6,344 bases of DNA, from assembly GCA_903922745.1 (NCBI GenBank), contig CAIXVA010000016.1, positions 1 through 6,344 of the forward strand, in the 5' to 3' direction. This document shows positions 5,626-6,344 of the stretch, in pieces. Source of the DNA: an uncultured Actinomycetes bacterium. GTDB taxonomy: Bacteria; Actinomycetota; Actinomycetes; Nanopelagicales; Nanopelagicaceae. The notes beneath the pieces are model-generated. The model had not been told where the DNA came from. It saw only the letters and a list, made by a program, of their open reading frames with translations, and ran no database searches. The position numbers and the translations under genes are program-made. Within the stretch, counting starts at the first letter, position 1, and each line of letters starts with the position of its first letter.

Positions 5626-6344
5626 CTATTTACGAACCGGATGAACGTTCCATCCGATCGAGGTTAGGTGCGACGATAATTTCTCGGCATCATCTGCTGA
5701 CAAAGACAAAGTAATCAAGGCACTTAACTGTCCAGGTGAATGTTCAATGTTCAAATCTTCAACGTTAACTTGCATTGCAGCGCATTCATTGAAAATTGCG
5801 CCAAGTTGGCCTGGCTTGTCATCAATTACTATCGGCAGAAAGCTGTATTCGCGAGCTTGACCGCCGTGCTTGCCGGGAATCATTGCCTTACCTGCACGAC
5901 CTGCAGCGATTAACTCTGCAATCTTTGCAGGATCATCTAATGATTCGATCATCTGTGTTAGATCACTTTGTAGACTTATTAGTAATTCAGATATCTCGGC
6001 GCGATTGCTATAAATAATTTCTTTCCATAACTTCTCATCAGAACCAGCGATGCGCGTTGTGTCCCGCAACCCCTGTCCTGCCAGCTCCATCCATTCTGCT
6101 GGTGCGCCTGTTAATTGCTTTGCCACCAGAGATGCAGCGATCTGAGGCAGATGCGAAATCTTGGCTACGGCTGCGTCATGATCTAGCGCGGAGAGCTCGA
6201 TAGGCGTTGCTCCCAGGATTGCAATCAGCTCAAGAACCAATTTTTTCGACTCTGGAGCACAATCTGCTTCAGGCGTAAGTATCCAACTGCGCCCCTGGAA
6301 TAGATCAGCCCTAGCAGAGCCTGCGCCGCCGATTTCCCGGCCGG
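5626..6344 (-). CDS. tyrA: Prephenate dehydrogenase with C-terminal ACT domain, N-terminus outside the window
   Basis: TyrA oxidatively decarboxylates prephenate to 4-hydroxyphenylpyruvate with NAD(P), the committed step of tyrosine synthesis. The frame is open to the right edge, giving 238 visible residues. It begins at GREIGGAGSARADLFQGRSW; the partial codon before it ends in CC, fitting the alanine of the family's HPMAGRE motif, whose histidine is therefore just outside. The dimerisation and substrate region shows HDAAVAKISHLPQ (visible residues 55-67) and GQGLRDTTRIAGSD (visible residues 90-103), where the family's prephenate-binding His and Arg lie. From about visible residue 165 comes an ACT domain (FLPIVIDDKPGQLGAIFNECA), the usual site of tyrosine feedback control. 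The NAD-binding Rossmann domain is missing with the N-terminus. An internal TTG at 6238-6240 is not the start because homology clearly continues upstream of it. It heads the visible gene chain, 15 bp before cmk-der. Confidence 0.95.
   Translation of the reverse strand, partial: GREIGGAGSARADLFQGRSWILTPEADCAPESKKLVLELIAILGATPIELSALDHDAAVAKISHLPQIAASLVAKQLTGAPAEWMELAGQGLRDTTRIAGSDEKLWKEIIYSNRAEISELLISLQSDLTQMIESLDDPAKIAELIAAGRAGKAMIPGKHGGQAREYSFLPIVIDDKPGQLGAIFNECAAMQVNVEDLNIEHSPGQLSALITLSLSADDAEKLSSHLTSIGWNVHPVRK

Noticed and set aside
5626..6240. Reading tyrA as a complete 204-residue protein starting at TTG 6238-6240
   Set aside because: The frame stays open to the right edge and the extra 34 codons match the prephenate dehydrogenase family (GRE...ARADLF.GR.W.LTP), so the gene is cut by the window edge rather than starting at this TTG.
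1..6344. A novel defence, mobile or secretion system
   Set aside because: All strands and gaps were read. There are no transposase, integrase, phage, toxin-antitoxin or nuclease-defence genes, no terminal inverted repeats, no CRISPR-like repeat spacing and no tRNA or rRNA. The sequence is accounted for by conserved core genes.

Overview
This is a compact housekeeping stretch from a small-genome actinobacterium. Every supported gene lies on the minus strand, and gaps between genes are 70 bp or less. The order of the left half (pgsA-like, gcvH, garA-type FHA, ftsR-type MerR, DUF151 nuclease, second MerR, gcvP) matches the block I know from Mycobacterium tuberculosis Rv1822-Rv1832, which is diagnostic of Actinobacteria. 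Base composition by eye is near half A+T, too AT-rich for a typical streptomycete or mycobacterium. Together with the tight packing and overlapping genes, this suggests a streamlined lineage such as the freshwater acI group (Nanopelagicales). That placement is inference; no rRNA or other taxonomic marker is present.

In transcription order (right to left), the window opens inside tyrA (prephenate dehydrogenase with a C-terminal ACT domain, 5' end cut off). Fifteen bases later comes a single ORF fusing cytidylate kinase to the ribosome-assembly GTPase Der. Its stop codon overlaps the start of a CDP-alcohol phosphatidyltransferase (ATGA overlap), which in turn overlaps gcvH by 17 bp. These four genes look like one co-transcribed, translationally coupled unit.

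A 57-bp gap follows, holding a plausible promoter and a strong ribosome binding site. Next is the GarA/OdhI-like FHA protein, then an FtsR-like MerR regulator, a DUF151 bifunctional-nuclease-family protein, a second MerR regulator of the Rv1830 type, and the first 94 codons of gcvP, which runs off the left edge.

The genes cover aromatic amino-acid synthesis, CMP phosphorylation, 50S subunit maturation, phospholipid synthesis, glycine cleavage, control of 2-oxoglutarate/glutamate flux, and cell-division regulation. Nothing mobile, phage-like, CRISPR-like or RNA-coding was found. I see no convincing new system. The points most worth a second look are the Cmk-Der fusion with no linker, the loss of the DUF881 genes that sit inside this block in mycobacteria, the altered phospho-switch motif in the GarA homologue, and the poorly initiated second MerR gene behind a possible hairpin.
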